In this document: positions 8,036 through 16,722 of the stretch, piece after piece
How positions within the stretch are numbered: the stretch's first letter is position 1
How the letters are laid out: every line of letters starts with the position of its first letter
From: Streptomyces sp. NBC_01231
Lineage (GTDB): Bacteria; Actinomycetota; Actinomycetes; Streptomycetales; Streptomycetaceae
Assembly: GCA_035999765.1 (NCBI GenBank)
Contig: CP108521.1
Span: forward strand, 4,650,001-4,714,000
DNA: 64,000 bases
Reading direction: 5' to 3'
Made by a program: the position numbers and the translations under genes
Notes under the pieces: generated by a model
Seen by the model: the letters and a program-made list of their open reading frames with translations, nothing else
Databases searched by the model: none
Told to the model about the DNA's origin: nothing

Positions 8036-9337
8036 ATGACCGGCAGGCGACGCTTCCGCAGCACCCTCCTCCCCACGTGCACCCGGCCCGTCAGAGCGGC
8101 CGCCGTTTCGGCGGCGGCCCTGGTGGCGTGTGTGTCGCTCACCGCCGGCTGCGGGGTCGTCCCCGGAGTCACGGGGGGCTCCGGGGACGACCCGATCAAG
8201 GTCATGACCTGGGCGCCACAGAACACCAACGCCACCAACAAACCGGGCATGCCCGCCTTCGCGAAGGCCTACGCCCGCTGGATCAACGCCCACGGCGGCC
8301 TCAACGGCCGCAAGATCGCCGTCCTGACCTGCAACGACCGTAACGACAGCGTGGCCGCGGCGAGGTGCGCCCAGCGCGCGGTCAGCGAGGGCGTCGTCGC
8401 GGTCGTCGGCTCCTACAGCCAGTACGCCGGCTCCTTCCTCCCACCGCTGGAGGGCGCCGGCATCCCCTACATAGGCGGCTACGGCGTCACCTCCGACGAG
8501 TTCACCAGCCCGCTCTCCTACCCCGTCAACGGCGGGCAGCCCACCCTCCTGGCCGGCCTCGGCAGGGCGCTCTCCGACTGCGGGCCCGTCGCGCTGGTCC
8601 GACCCGACACCGTCGCGGGCGACGAACTCTCCAGCCTGCTCGACTCCGGCCTGACCGCCGGCGGACACGCGGCCACCAAGGACCTGCTGGCACCGGAGGA
8701 CGCGACCGAGTACTCCGAGCCCTCCGATCGGGCGCTCCGGCAGACGACCACCGAAGCGGCCAGGAAGGGCTGCGTGGTGCCCGCGCTCGGAGACCGCACC
8801 GGCACCTTCATGGACTCCTTCCGGCGCGACCGCGAGAAGTACCCCGCGGTCCGCACCGCCATGGTGCTCGGCAACGTCGACCAGACGGAGATCAACGCCT
8901 CCGGCGGGCAGTCCGGGCCCTACGAGGGGTCGTACATCACCGGCTGGTACCCGGTGGAGACCGACTCGCGCTGGGACCCGATGAAGAAGGTCATCAGCGA
9001 GCAGGCCTTCGGCGACAATCGCATCGACGCCGCGGACACCGGGGTGCAGACCACCTGGATCGCGTACACCGCCTTCAAGGAGGTCGCCGAGTCGCTGACC
9101 GGCGAGGTGACCTCCGCCGCCGTACGCAAAGCCCTGGACGACGGCATCAAGGTCGGCACGGGCGGGCTGACCCCGACGCTCCAGTGGAAGTTCCAGGGCC
9201 CGCTCGCGGCCGTCGGCTTCCCGCGCCTGGCCAACACCGACGTGTCCCTTCAGGTCGTCAGGCAGGGCCGGCTGGTGCTGGGCAGGAAGGGCTTCACCGA
9301 CGTCACCGACACGCTGAAGAACGCCGACCTGGACTGA
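8036..9337 (+). CDS. ABC-type substrate-binding lipoprotein (branched-chain amino acid type)
   Basis: A 433-residue extracellular binding protein. The N-terminus has twin-Arg-like basic residues, a hydrophobic stretch and the lipobox SLTAGC, with Cys39 as the likely lipidation site. The rest resembles periplasmic-binding fold type I proteins of the Leu/Ile/Val class (FAKAYARWINAHGGLNGRKI, and VAVVGSYSQYAGSFLPPLEG). No permease or ATPase gene is adjacent, so it may be an orphan receptor or serve a distant transporter. I prefer the ATG at 8036 because it starts a normal lipoprotein signal; an upstream GTG at 8015 lies inside a small inverted repeat. Confidence 0.82.
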   Translation: MTGRRRFRSTLLPTCTRPVRAAAVSAAALVACVSLTAGCGVVPGVTGGSGDDPIKVMTWAPQNTNATNKPGMPAFAKAYARWINAHGGLNGRKIAVLTCNDRNDSVAAARCAQRAVSEGVVAVVGSYSQYAGSFLPPLEGAGIPYIGGYGVTSDEFTSPLSYPVNGGQPTLLAGLGRALSDCGPVALVRPDTVAGDELSSLLDSGLTAGGHAATKDLLAPEDATEYSEPSDRALRQTTTEAARKGCVVPALGDRTGTFMDSFRRDREKYPAVRTAMVLGNVDQTEINASGGQSGPYEGSYITGWYPVETDSRWDPMKKVISEQAFGDNRIDAADTGVQTTWIAYTAFKEVAESLTGEVTSAAVRKALDDGIKVGTGGLTPTLQWKFQGPLAAVGFPRLANTDVSLQVVRQGRLVLGRKGFTDVTDTLKNADLD

Positions 9338-9368
9338 GGGACCCGGTCGGGCCGGGTCCCGGACCTGG

Positions 9369-11483
9369 TTACAGCTGGGTCGGCTGGCGCTGGGTCAGGC
9401 CGTACGACTTCGCGATCGCGTTCCACAGCTTGGCCGCCCTGACCTTCTCGGTGCTGGCGGTGCCGCTCGCACGGTTGGCGGCCTGGGTCTGGCCGGTGAC
9501 GCGTGCCTGGCCCTTCTTGCAGCCCTTCTTGCCGGCCGTCTGGTCCGCCCAGGCCGCGTAGTGGTTGTCGGCCGACGCGGACGCCTGCCACGCCTTGGTG
9601 AGGGCGTCGGTCAGCGCGGCGTGGTCGGGCAGCTTGTCGACCGCGAGCTTGGACAGCCGGGTCACCAGACCGGTGCGCTGCTGGGCGGCGCCTCGCAGGT
9701 CCTTGGCCGCCTGGCCCAGGTTGTCGCAGGACTTCACGTCCTCCACGGCGTTGATCACCGTCGTCCGGCTGCCGCCGCTGTCCGCGAGCAGCTTGTCCAG
9801 GGCGACGGCCTGCTGCTCGGCCGGATCGGCGGACGGCGAGGCGGAACCGTCGGACGCGGGCGCCGTCGCGGAGACGGTCTGGTTCTTGTCGTCCCCCTTC
9901 TTGCTGTCGTCCCCGCCACCGGCGAGCAGCGCGCCCGCCCCGATGCCGAGGACGGCGATACCGATGCCGACGGCGGCGATCACCGGCACCCGCGATCCGC
10001 GCCGGCCGCCGCGGCCACCACGACCGTCGTCCCCGTCGTCGTACGTGCCGCTGCGTCCGCCGCCGCCGGGCGGGGCGTACGACGGCTGCGCGGACTGTCC
10101 GTACGGCGGCTGGGCGCCGGACGTGGCCCCGGGCTGCTGGAAGCGGGGCATCTGCTGGGTCGCGCCGGCCGTCTCGTCGGCCGGGCCGCCGCGGAACAGG
10201 TTGTCGAACTCGGCGGGCGGCTGCCGGTCGCCGCCCTGCGGTCCGCCGTAGGGCGCACCTTGGGGCTGCTGTCCGGGCACGGGAGCGATGTACTGCGTGG
10301 CCTCGGCGTCGGGTCCGCCGGCGGGCGGCAGCGGTCCTGCTCCGGCGGCGGGCGGCAGCGGTCCGGCGCCCGGCCGGGAGGTGCCGCCCTGGGGTGCGCG
10401 GCCGAGGAACTGGGTCGCCTCGGCGGGCGACTCGGATCCCGCCTCGGGCGGCAGCGCGCCGGGCCCGACCGACGGCATGTACTGGGTCGCGCCCTCACTC
10501 GCGGCCGCGGGGTTCTGGCCGGGATACCCCGTTCCGCCCTCTCCGGCCCCGGTGGCGACCGGCGGGATGTACTGGGTGGCGCCCTCGTCGGCCGGCGGAA
10601 GGGGAGCGGCGCCGGGGGCGGAGTGGCGGACGGCCGGCTGGGCGGAGCGGGGGGTGTCCTGTGCCGCGGACGGCAGGGGCGCGCCGGCGGCGGCTGAGCC
10701 GTACGCGTCGGCTGGGGGCGGTGGGGTGCCCTGGCCGACGGGGGGCAGGTAGTAGGAGGTGGGCGGGTCCTGGGCGGATCCCGCTGCGGGGGAGCCGTAG
10801 GCCGAGGACGGCCCGCCCTCCGGAGGAAGGGCCTGGGACGCCGCCCCTGCGGGCGACTCCGGCGCTCCCCAGCCGGCGGACGGTGCCTGGTGGCCGGAGT
10901 CGGAGGTGTTCCAGGACGGGGCGGGCGGAGCCGACCAGCCCTGCTCCGGCTGCGCGGCCGGGGCCTGAGCCTGCTGCTGGTCCGGGCCCCACGGCGTGCC
11001 CCAGGCCTGACCACCGGCCGGCGTCGAGACCGGGCCGGAACCCTGCCCCGGCGTCTGGCCCGACGTCTGCCCCGGTATCTGACCGTGCGCCTGGTCGTGC
11101 GGCTGGCCGTACGTCTGGCCGTACGTCTGGCCGTAGGTCTGGCCGTAGGTCTCGCCGTACGTCTGATCGTTCGGCTGTCCGTACGCCGATCCGGGCCTCA
11201 TGCCGTACGTCGATCCCGGCTCCTGCCCGTAATCCTGTCCGGGTGCCTGCCCGTACGCCGCACCGGGCGCCTGGCCCGGCGCCGAGCCCGATGCCTGGTC
11301 GTACGGTTCACCGGACTGGCGGCCGTACGCCGCGCCGGGTGCCGGAGCGGCGGGGTTCGGACGCCCGCCGCCGTATCCGCCTGTCGTGCCCGGCAGCAGG
11401 GGTTCCCCACCGTCGGAGGGCAGCACGATGCCTTCGCGCGCTTCGCGCGCCGAGGGCTCCTCGCCCTGTCCACTCTGCGTCAC
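9369..11483 (-). CDS. large YGQ/Pro-rich single-pass membrane protein
   Basis: A 704-residue protein. About the first 490 residues are low-complexity Gly/Gln/Pro/Ala, including a block of TYGQ units and recurring ATQYIPPV-like segments. A basic stretch (GRGGRRGSR) then precedes one membrane helix near 498-520 (VPVIAAVGIGIAVLGIGAG). About 180 residues follow that should lie outside the cell, with two Cys (KSCDN, KKGCKKG) that could form a disulfide. The repeat-rich part would be cytoplasmic, resembling disordered tails of actinobacterial envelope or signalling proteins. The GTG at 11481-11483 is preceded by AGGAG. Function not recognised. Confidence 0.85.
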   Translation of the reverse strand: MTQSGQGEEPSAREAREGIVLPSDGGEPLLPGTTGGYGGGRPNPAAPAPGAAYGRQSGEPYDQASGSAPGQAPGAAYGQAPGQDYGQEPGSTYGMRPGSAYGQPNDQTYGETYGQTYGQTYGQTYGQPHDQAHGQIPGQTSGQTPGQGSGPVSTPAGGQAWGTPWGPDQQQAQAPAAQPEQGWSAPPAPSWNTSDSGHQAPSAGWGAPESPAGAASQALPPEGGPSSAYGSPAAGSAQDPPTSYYLPPVGQGTPPPPADAYGSAAAGAPLPSAAQDTPRSAQPAVRHSAPGAAPLPPADEGATQYIPPVATGAGEGGTGYPGQNPAAASEGATQYMPSVGPGALPPEAGSESPAEATQFLGRAPQGGTSRPGAGPLPPAAGAGPLPPAGGPDAEATQYIAPVPGQQPQGAPYGGPQGGDRQPPAEFDNLFRGGPADETAGATQQMPRFQQPGATSGAQPPYGQSAQPSYAPPGGGGRSGTYDDGDDGRGGRGGRRGSRVPVIAAVGIGIAVLGIGAGALLAGGGDDSKKGDDKNQTVSATAPASDGSASPSADPAEQQAVALDKLLADSGGSRTTVINAVEDVKSCDNLGQAAKDLRGAAQQRTGLVTRLSKLAVDKLPDHAALTDALTKAWQASASADNHYAAWADQTAGKKGCKKGQARVTGQTQAANRASGTASTEKVRAAKLWNAIAKSYGLTQRQPTQL
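11105..11176. repeat. 12-bp coding tandem repeat (TYGQ units)
   Basis: Five close copies and one degenerate copy of GGCCGTACGTCT in tandem. On the minus strand they encode successive TYGQ-like tetrapeptides in the large membrane protein. Unequal exchange here would change protein length in whole units. Confidence 0.85.
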
Positions 11484-11719
11484 CGGGACTCCTACGAATG
11501 GGGGACTTGCGGAATCGTCGGCTCACGCTACCGGGTCCCCAGAGCACGGTGCTACGCAGCTCAGGCCGTGACCTGGGTCCCTGTGACCGCCGTAACAGAT
11601 CCACGCACACGACCTGATGTCCGTGGTGCCGTAAACCTGCCCCCATCCGCTGTATTCAGCCCCCTTTCCCCACCCGCGCCCTGGTTTCCCGTTCGTTCAC
11701 ACTCTCGTGCCGCCGTGTT

Positions 11720-13105
11720 TCACGCCGCCACCTGCAGATCCAGGCGCTCCCCGAACTCCATCACCACCGGCTCGTCCCGGAACGGCTCCAGGCGCTGCTG
11801 GAAGTCGTCCAGGTACTCGGCGCCCCGGTTGGAGCGGAGGGTCTCCAACAACTCCACCGCCTTCAGGCCGGTGTTGCACGCCTGCTCCACCTCCCGCTGC
11901 TGCACCTGCGCCGTGGCGAGCAGCACATAGCCGATCGCCCTGCGGCGGGCCCGCGACTCGGGGTGCCCGTCCAGGGACTCCTGCGCACACCGCGCCGCCG
12001 CCTCGGCCTGCCCCAGGTCCCGGTGGCAGTGCGCCAACTCGTCGGCCAGGTAGGCCTCGTCGAAGTGCGCGATCCACACCGGGTCGTCCCCGGCGGACGG
12101 GTCCGCCTGCTCCAGCGCGTTCACCGCGCGCCCGGACGCCGACTGCGCCGACCGCGCGTCACCCAGTAACGCGTGCCCGCGCGCCTCGGCCGCGTGGAAC
12201 ATCGCCTCCGCACGCGGGGTCACGCGTCCACGCGCCCCCTCCTGCGCCGCCCGCGCCAACTGCGCGATCTCCCGCGGGTTTCCGAGCTGCGCGGCGAGGT
12301 GACTCATCGACGCGGCGAGGATGTACCCGCCGTAGCCGCGGTCACCGGCCGCCTGCGCGAGGCGCAGCGCCTGGATGTAGTACCGCTGCGCGAGGCCCGG
12401 TTGACCGGTGTCGACGGCCATGTAGCCGGCGAGTTCGGTGAGTCGGGCCACCGCGGCGAACAGGTCCCGGCCGACCGCCTCACGGTACGAGCCCGCCAGC
12501 AGCCCGGAGACCACGCTGTTGAGGTAGTGCACCACCACCGGGCGCACATGCCCGCTGCCGAACTGGTGGTCCAGGTCGACCAGCGCCTGGGTCATCGCCC
12601 GCACCGCCGCGACGTCGGACGGCCCCACTCGGGGCCCCGCCGCGCGCGAGACCTGCGAGTCCGGCGCGGAGATCAGCCAGTCACGGCTGGGCTCGACGAG
12701 CGCCGACGCGGCGACGGACGAGCCGGACAGGAAGTCCCTGCGGCCCACGTCACTGCGCCACAGCTCACACACCTGCTCGATGGCCCCCAGCACCGTCGGC
12801 GAGAACTGCAGGCCGACGCCCGAGGCGAGGTTCTTGCCGTTGGCCATGCCGATCTCGTCGATCGTGACCGTACGGCCGAGTTTGCGGCCGAGTGCCTCCG
12901 CGATGATCGCCGGAGCGCGTCCGCGTGGCTGCTGTCCGCGCAGCCAGCGCGCCACGGACGTCTTGTCGTAGCGCAGGTCGAGACCGTGCTCCGCACCGCA
13001 CATGTTGACCCGGCGGGCGAGCCCGGCGTTCGAGCAGCCCGCTTCCTGGATGAGCGCCTGCAACCGCTCGTTCGGTTGCCGCGCGACGAGAGGCCTTGCG
13101 GCCAT
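11720..13105 (-). CDS. HTH regulator with TPR-like C-terminal domain
   Basis: A 461-residue cytoplasmic regulator. The N-terminal helix-turn-helix region includes NERLQALIQEAGCSNAGLAR and TSVARWLRGQQPRGRAP. The remainder is a series of helical pairs rich in Ala/Leu (LAGYMAVDTGQPGLAQRYY, RAEAMFHAAEARGHALLGD), the TPR-like architecture of Streptomyces developmental and antibiotic regulators of the NsdA type. The ATG at 13103-13105 follows GGGGG; the longer frame adds 19 unlikely residues. Ligand and targets are unknown. Confidence 0.85.
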   Translation of the reverse strand: MAARPLVARQPNERLQALIQEAGCSNAGLARRVNMCGAEHGLDLRYDKTSVARWLRGQQPRGRAPAIIAEALGRKLGRTVTIDEIGMANGKNLASGVGLQFSPTVLGAIEQVCELWRSDVGRRDFLSGSSVAASALVEPSRDWLISAPDSQVSRAAGPRVGPSDVAAVRAMTQALVDLDHQFGSGHVRPVVVHYLNSVVSGLLAGSYREAVGRDLFAAVARLTELAGYMAVDTGQPGLAQRYYIQALRLAQAAGDRGYGGYILAASMSHLAAQLGNPREIAQLARAAQEGARGRVTPRAEAMFHAAEARGHALLGDARSAQSASGRAVNALEQADPSAGDDPVWIAHFDEAYLADELAHCHRDLGQAEAAARCAQESLDGHPESRARRRAIGYVLLATAQVQQREVEQACNTGLKAVELLETLRSNRGAEYLDDFQQRLEPFRDEPVVMEFGERLDLQVAA

Positions 13106-13445
13106 GGCGTACCCCCTGTGGCTGCGGTGCCTGCCCACGCACCGAGTTGACGTGTCTTCCACGGACGGACTTCTGAACTCGCTGCCTCGTCAGGAACGAA
13201 AAGATCCGGCCGTGAAGATCAATGCCCCACAAACGCGGCGAAAATGCGAGGCATGTGAGGATTGCCGGGGTAAAGGCAGTTGCCGCCCCCGTACCTGGTT
13301 ACCCACGTCACGCCTCGGTTCCTCCTGCGCGCCCCCGCACATGCCCCCATGCGCCCCGGCTGCGGAATCGATGCTCCTCCCCCGCGCACGGTCCCTGGCT
13401 TCGAACCGGCCGTAACTCCAGGTGGGCGCGGGAGTTGAGTGGAAC
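13106..13445. other. divergent intergenic region
   Basis: 340 bases between the HTH-TPR regulator and the primase-polymerase-like gene. It contains A-rich patches around 13196-13260 and a loose GGGTAA/TTACCC dyad, but I see no convincing promoter pair and no gene. Confidence 0.4.
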
Positions 13446-14099
13446 GTGGAAGAGACGATCGTGAGTACCGAAGCCGCTCAGATTCCGAAGCAGCGCGGGG
13501 AATCGCTGCTGGAGACAGCCGTCCGCTACGCCGAGGAGCGCCACTGGGACGTCTTTCCCGGGACCTGGCTGGAAGCCGTCGAGGGGGAGCAGCGCTGCTC
13601 GTGCGAGGACACCGCGTGCGCCGCCCCCGGCGCGCATCCGGCGCGTCCGGACTGGGCGTCGCAGGCCACGGGCAGTGCGACCGTCGCGCGCCGGATGTGG
13701 CAGAAGCAGCCGACGGCGTCGATCCTGCTGCCGACGGGGCGGACGTTCGACGCCATCTCCGTGCCGGAGACGGCGGGGTTTCTCGCGCTGGCCCGGATGG
13801 AGCGGATGCAGCTGACGCTGGGGCCGGTGACGCTGACGCCGGACCGGCGGATGCAGTTCTTCGTGCTGCCGGGGGCCTCGGTGAAGGTGCCCGAGCTGGT
13901 ACGCAAGCTGGGCTGGTCTCCGTCCTCGCTCGACCTCGTCACGCTGGGCGAGGGGGCGTATGTCGCCGGGCCGCCCACCCGGTTCGGGTCATCGGGCGCC
14001 GTGCAGTGGGCCTGCCGGCCCACGGCCGCGAACCGCTGGCTGCCGGACGCCGAGGAGTTGATCTCACCGCTGGCGTACGCGTGCGGGCGGGATCGGTAG
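13446..14099 (+). CDS. bifunctional DNA primase/polymerase (prim-pol) N-terminal domain-like protein
   Basis: A 217-residue protein resembling the stand-alone prim-pol-like domain of actinobacterial chromosomes and plasmids. Recognisable features are AVRYAEERHWDVFPGTW, a Cys-rich segment (RCSCEDTACAAPGAHPARPDW) and TGRTFDAISVP. The usual acidic metal triad of active prim-pol is not obvious, and chromosomal versions are uncharacterised, so enzymatic activity is doubtful. The GTG at 13446 is my choice, with GGAG upstream; GTG 13461 is an alternative. It is divergent from the HTH-TPR gene. Confidence 0.75.
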   Translation: MEETIVSTEAAQIPKQRGESLLETAVRYAEERHWDVFPGTWLEAVEGEQRCSCEDTACAAPGAHPARPDWASQATGSATVARRMWQKQPTASILLPTGRTFDAISVPETAGFLALARMERMQLTLGPVTLTPDRRMQFFVLPGASVKVPELVRKLGWSPSSLDLVTLGEGAYVAGPPTRFGSSGAVQWACRPTAANRWLPDAEELISPLAYACGRDR

Positions 14100-14148
14100 G
14101 ACTGGACCGGCAGGGCGGGAGCGGTAGGACGGGCGCTAGGACCGAACC

Positions 14149-14198
14149 GGTAGGGCGGAACCGGTAGAGCGGGACCGGTAGGACGGGACCGGTAGAGC
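14149..14198. repeat. 14-bp minisatellite upstream of ABC transporter
   Basis: Three consecutive 14-base units (GGTAGGGCGGAACC, GGTAGAGCGGGACC, GGTAGGACGGGACC) plus a partial fourth, flanked by degenerate copies from about 14103. They fill the space between the prim-pol-like gene and the ABC transporter. Confidence 0.85.
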
Positions 14199-14267
14199 TG
14201 CCTCACCGTCCGGGCCCCGCCGTCAGGCCAGGCTTTCCCCGCGCTCCGCAGGCGCAGTGCCGGACCG

Positions 14268-14273
14268 TAGGGT
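14268..14273 (+). promoter_or_regulatory. candidate -10 for a leaderless ABC transporter mRNA
   Basis: TAGGGT fits the actinobacterial TANNNT -10 and ends six bases before the ATG at 14280, so transcription would start at or next to the A of the start codon. No ribosome-binding site is seen in that short gap. A -35 is not convincing. Confidence 0.45.
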
Positions 14274-14279
14274 TCAGGC

Positions 14280-15074
14280 ATGACGTCGGGAGCAGTGGTG
14301 GGATCAGCCGCCGTACGTGTGCAGGGGCTCTGGAAGCGGTTCGGGCAGCAGGTCGCCGTCGCCGGGATCGATCTGGCGTTGCCCGCCGGGAAGTTCATCG
14401 GGCTCGTCGGGCCGAACGGCGCCGGCAAGACCACCACCCTGTCGATGGTGACCGGGCTGCTCAGGCCCGATCAGGGCTCCGTGGAGGTCGTCGGGCACGA
14501 CGTGTGGCGGGACCCTGTGGAGGTCAAGGCCCGGATCGGGGTGCTGCCCGAGGGACTGAGGCTGTTCGAGCGGCTGTCGGGGCGGGAACTGCTGAGCTAC
14601 AACGGGCGGTTGCGCGGCCTGCCCGCAGCCGAGGTCGACAAGCGGGCGACGCAGCTCCTCGACGTCCTCGATCTCGCCGGGGCCCAGCACAAGCTCGTCG
14701 TCGACTACTCGACCGGCATGCGCAAGAAGATCGGACTCGCGACCGCACTCCTCCACAATCCCGAGGTGCTCTTCCTCGACGAACCGTTCGAGGGCGTCGA
14801 TCCGGTGTCGGCGCAGACCATCCGAGGCGTGCTGGAGCGGTACACCGCCTCCGGCGCCACCGTCGTCTTCTCCTCCCATGTGATGGAGCTCGTCGAGTCG
14901 CTGTGCGACTGGGTGGCCGTCATGGCCGCCGGTCGGATCCGCGCCCAGGGAACGCTCGCCGAGGTACGGGGCGACGCGCCCTCGTTGCAGCGGGCGTTCC
15001 TCGAACTCGTCGGTGCGGGCGCCCGGGACACCGGTTCCGATCTGGACTGGCTGGGCGGCGGGGCGGCCCGGTGA
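14280..15074 (+). CDS. ABC transporter ATP-binding protein
   Basis: A 264-residue ATPase subunit. Walker A is GPNGAGKT at residues 44-51, the signature YSTGMRKKIGLA lies near 143-154, Walker B LFLDEP near 164-169, followed by the switch His in SSHVMELVE. The subtype matches exporters of the CcmA/DrrA kind. It overlaps the permease gene by four bases (GTGA), so the two form one export unit. The start is probably leaderless. Confidence 0.95.
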   Translation: MTSGAVVGSAAVRVQGLWKRFGQQVAVAGIDLALPAGKFIGLVGPNGAGKTTTLSMVTGLLRPDQGSVEVVGHDVWRDPVEVKARIGVLPEGLRLFERLSGRELLSYNGRLRGLPAAEVDKRATQLLDVLDLAGAQHKLVVDYSTGMRKKIGLATALLHNPEVLFLDEPFEGVDPVSAQTIRGVLERYTASGATVVFSSHVMELVESLCDWVAVMAAGRIRAQGTLAEVRGDAPSLQRAFLELVGAGARDTGSDLDWLGGGAAR

Positions 15075-16678
15075 GCGCCGGCCGCACCCCCGCCACGGAC
15101 GTCACCGCCGTCGTCGTACGACTGAAACTGTCGCTGCTGAAAAACGGGCTGAAGCAGTCCGCCGGGCGGCGGGCCGCGTACATCGGTTCGGCCGTCGCCG
15201 TGCTGCTGTTCTCCGTGCTACAGCTGATCGGCCTGGTCGCGCTGCGCGGGCACGCGCACGCCGGGTCGCTGGTGGTGCTGCTGGTGGCGGTCCTCACGGG
15301 CGGCTGGGCGGTGATGCCCCTGTTCTTCCCCAGCGGCGACGAGACCCTCGACCCGACCCGGCTGGTGATGCTGCCGCTGCGGCCCCGCCCGCTGGTCCGG
15401 GCGCTGCTCGTGGCCTCACTGGTCGGGATCGGGCCGCTGTTCACGGTGTGCATGCTCGCCGGTTCCGTCGTGTCGGTCGCGCACGGCGGTGTGGCGTACG
15501 TCGTCGGCGTCGTCGGCGTGGTTCTCGCGCTGCTGGTGTGCGTGGCTCTCGCGCGGACCGTGGCCGTCGCCAACATCCGGCTGCTGACCAGCCGCAAGGG
15601 CCGCGATCTGGCGGTGCTGAGCGGACTGGTCATCGCGGTCGGGGCGCAGGTCGTGAACTTCGGCGCGCAGCGGCTCGGCTCGGGCGGGCTGGCCCAGCTC
15701 GACGGTCCGGCCGACGTGCTGAAGTGGGTGCCGCCCGCTTCGGCGATCGGGGCGGCGGACTCCGCGAGCGAGGGGTCGTACGGTGTCGCCGTCCTCCAGC
15801 TCGCGCTGACCGCCGCGGCCCTGGTGGCGCTGCTCGTCGTGTGGTCCCGGCATCTGACCCGGCTGATGACCGCGCCGGACGGCTCCACCCTCCAGGCCGC
15901 CGACTCCAAGGCCCGCGGGCGGAACTCGGCCGGACTGTCCCGGCTGCTGCCCGGCGGACGGACCGGCACGGTCATGGAGCGCAGCCTGCGCTATGTCTGG
16001 CGCGACCCCAAGACCAAGGCGGCCTGGGTGACCTCCCTCGCCATCGGTCTGATCGTGCCGGTGTTCAACGCGTTGCAGGGCACCGGCTCGATCTACTTCG
16101 CGTGCTTCGCCGCCGGGATGCTCGGCGTGCAGATGTACAACCAGTTCGGCCAGGACACGTCCGCGTTCTGGATGGTCGCGATGACGATCTCGTCGACCCG
16201 GGACGCGTACGTCGAGCTGCGCGCGCGGGCGCTCGCGCTGCTGGCGATCACCCTGCCGTACGCGACCGTCGTGACCGTCCTGACGACCGCGCTGCTCGGT
16301 GACTGGCCGAAGCTGCCCGAGGTGCTCGGACTGTCGTTCGCGCTGCTCGGCGCGATGCTGGCGACGGGCGCGTGGACGTCGGCTCGTTTCCCGTACTCCA
16401 TTCCTCAGGAGGGCTACAAGAACGTGGCCCCCGGGCAGTCCGGGCTGGCCTTCATGGCCGTGCTCGGCGGCATGGTGTCGGCCGCTCTGCTGTGCGCCCC
16501 CGTCATCGCCGGGACGATCTGGCTGAACGTCAGCGAAGGCGGCGACGAGTGGAGTTGGCTGCTCCTGCCGGTGGGGGCGGTCTACGGGACGGTGGTCACG
16601 CTGGGAGGCCTGCGACTGGCGGCGCCGCGGACGGCTCGGCAGCTGCCGGAGATCCTGATGGCGGTCAGCAAGGGGTGA
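15071..16678 (+). CDS. ABC transporter permease
   Basis: A 535-residue integral membrane protein with about ten to twelve hydrophobic segments, for example AVLLFSVLQLIGLVAL, VVGVVGVVLALLVCVALA and FMAVLGGMVSAALLCAPVI, and a large central loop (about residues 265-310). It is the partner of the ATPase just upstream; the GTG at 15071 overlaps that gene's TGA. The substrate cannot be inferred; long single-chain permeases of this type usually export. Confidence 0.9.
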   Translation: MSAGRTPATDVTAVVVRLKLSLLKNGLKQSAGRRAAYIGSAVAVLLFSVLQLIGLVALRGHAHAGSLVVLLVAVLTGGWAVMPLFFPSGDETLDPTRLVMLPLRPRPLVRALLVASLVGIGPLFTVCMLAGSVVSVAHGGVAYVVGVVGVVLALLVCVALARTVAVANIRLLTSRKGRDLAVLSGLVIAVGAQVVNFGAQRLGSGGLAQLDGPADVLKWVPPASAIGAADSASEGSYGVAVLQLALTAAALVALLVVWSRHLTRLMTAPDGSTLQAADSKARGRNSAGLSRLLPGGRTGTVMERSLRYVWRDPKTKAAWVTSLAIGLIVPVFNALQGTGSIYFACFAAGMLGVQMYNQFGQDTSAFWMVAMTISSTRDAYVELRARALALLAITLPYATVVTVLTTALLGDWPKLPEVLGLSFALLGAMLATGAWTSARFPYSIPQEGYKNVAPGQSGLAFMAVLGGMVSAALLCAPVIAGTIWLNVSEGGDEWSWLLLPVGAVYGTVVTLGGLRLAAPRTARQLPEILMAVSKG

Positions 16679-16722
16679 GCTGGTGGCGGTCAGCAAGAGG
16701 TGAGCTGGGGGGGCGGGTCGGG

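Noticed and set aside
11105..11176. Short tandem repeats considered as a CRISPR array
   Set aside because: Units are 12 bp with no spacers and encode TYGQ repeats in frame; no cas genes are present.
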